DNA of 30,214 bases from Plakobranchus ocellatus (Eukaryota > Mollusca > Gastropoda > Plakobranchidae): assembly GCA_019648995.1 (NCBI GenBank), contig BLXT01007741.1, forward strand, positions 1 to 30,214, written 5' to 3'. Positions within the stretch are counted from its first letter, which is position 1, and each line of letters opens with the position of its first letter. The translations under genes and the position numbers were made by a program. The notes under the pieces are model-generated. The model was given only the letters and a program-made list of their open reading frames with translations. It was not told the origin of the DNA and did no database searches. Below are positions 30,192-30,214 of the stretch, in pieces.

Positions 30192-30214
30192 GGGGGGGGG
30201 GGGGGGGGGGGGGG
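30192..30214. repeat. Poly-G run at the window end
   Basis: Twenty-three consecutive G. It may be a real homopolymer or a sequencing or assembly artefact next to a contig edge. Confidence 0.9.

Noticed and set aside
1304-30214. CRISPR arrays or prokaryotic operons
   Set aside because: All direct repeats are microsatellites or transposon copies; there are no regular spacers and no ribosome-binding-site gene structure.

Overview
This looks like intergenic or intronic DNA from an invertebrate animal. It is AT-rich and full of microsatellites, LINE and SINE remains and DNA-transposon remains, with no prokaryotic gene layout. A mollusc is my best guess. The basis is the style of simple repeats, the RTE-like LINEs, and a short motif of the type AGTTAYNGCNCTT that I recall from mollusc repeats. 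The sequence itself does not prove this. I found no intact, confidently named host gene, no rRNA, no functional tRNA and no CRISPR array.

Layout. 1-1130: a CpG-richer patch, a degenerate short tandem repeat and the decayed 3' half of a mariner-type transposase. 1304-3365: a 1-kb TAG/CAG array followed by GT, GA and TA microsatellites. 3366-5180: AT-rich and empty. 5186-8072: the most interesting object, a 2.9-kb segment bounded by imperfect terminal inverted repeats and a short target duplication (AGGTAT, possibly longer). It holds internally repeated subterminal motifs and a broken minus-strand gene. That gene's product carries the motifs HEEADSR and SPDSDV, typical of a multi-copy and, as far as I know, uncharacterised invertebrate protein family that resembles the XPG/FEN1 I-region nucleases. 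8073-15700: mostly AT-rich, with a 112-bp tandem duplication, two hairpins and some unrecognised exon-like patches. 15700-18400: tRNA-derived SINE copies, an assembly gap inside a G-run, and a large CT microsatellite. 19300-19680: an ACC/ATC array. 20150-22570: a decayed RTE/BovB-like LINE on the plus strand. 22800-23395: an unrecognised, interrupted coding-like frame on the minus strand. 24900-25760: a second LINE remnant on the minus strand. 25940-28070: four more SINE copies and an unrecognised 107-codon ORF. 28320-28735: a third LINE 3' fragment. 28855-29320: a CAT/CATC array. 29580-30125: traces of a plus-strand coding sequence ending in a decayed glutamine tract. The window ends in a 23-base G run.

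No pathway can be read from this window. What works together is transposon parts: the inverted ends, subterminal motifs and nuclease-like gene of the 5186-8072 element look like pieces of one mobile system. I do not recognise that system as any DNA-transposon superfamily I can name with confidence.
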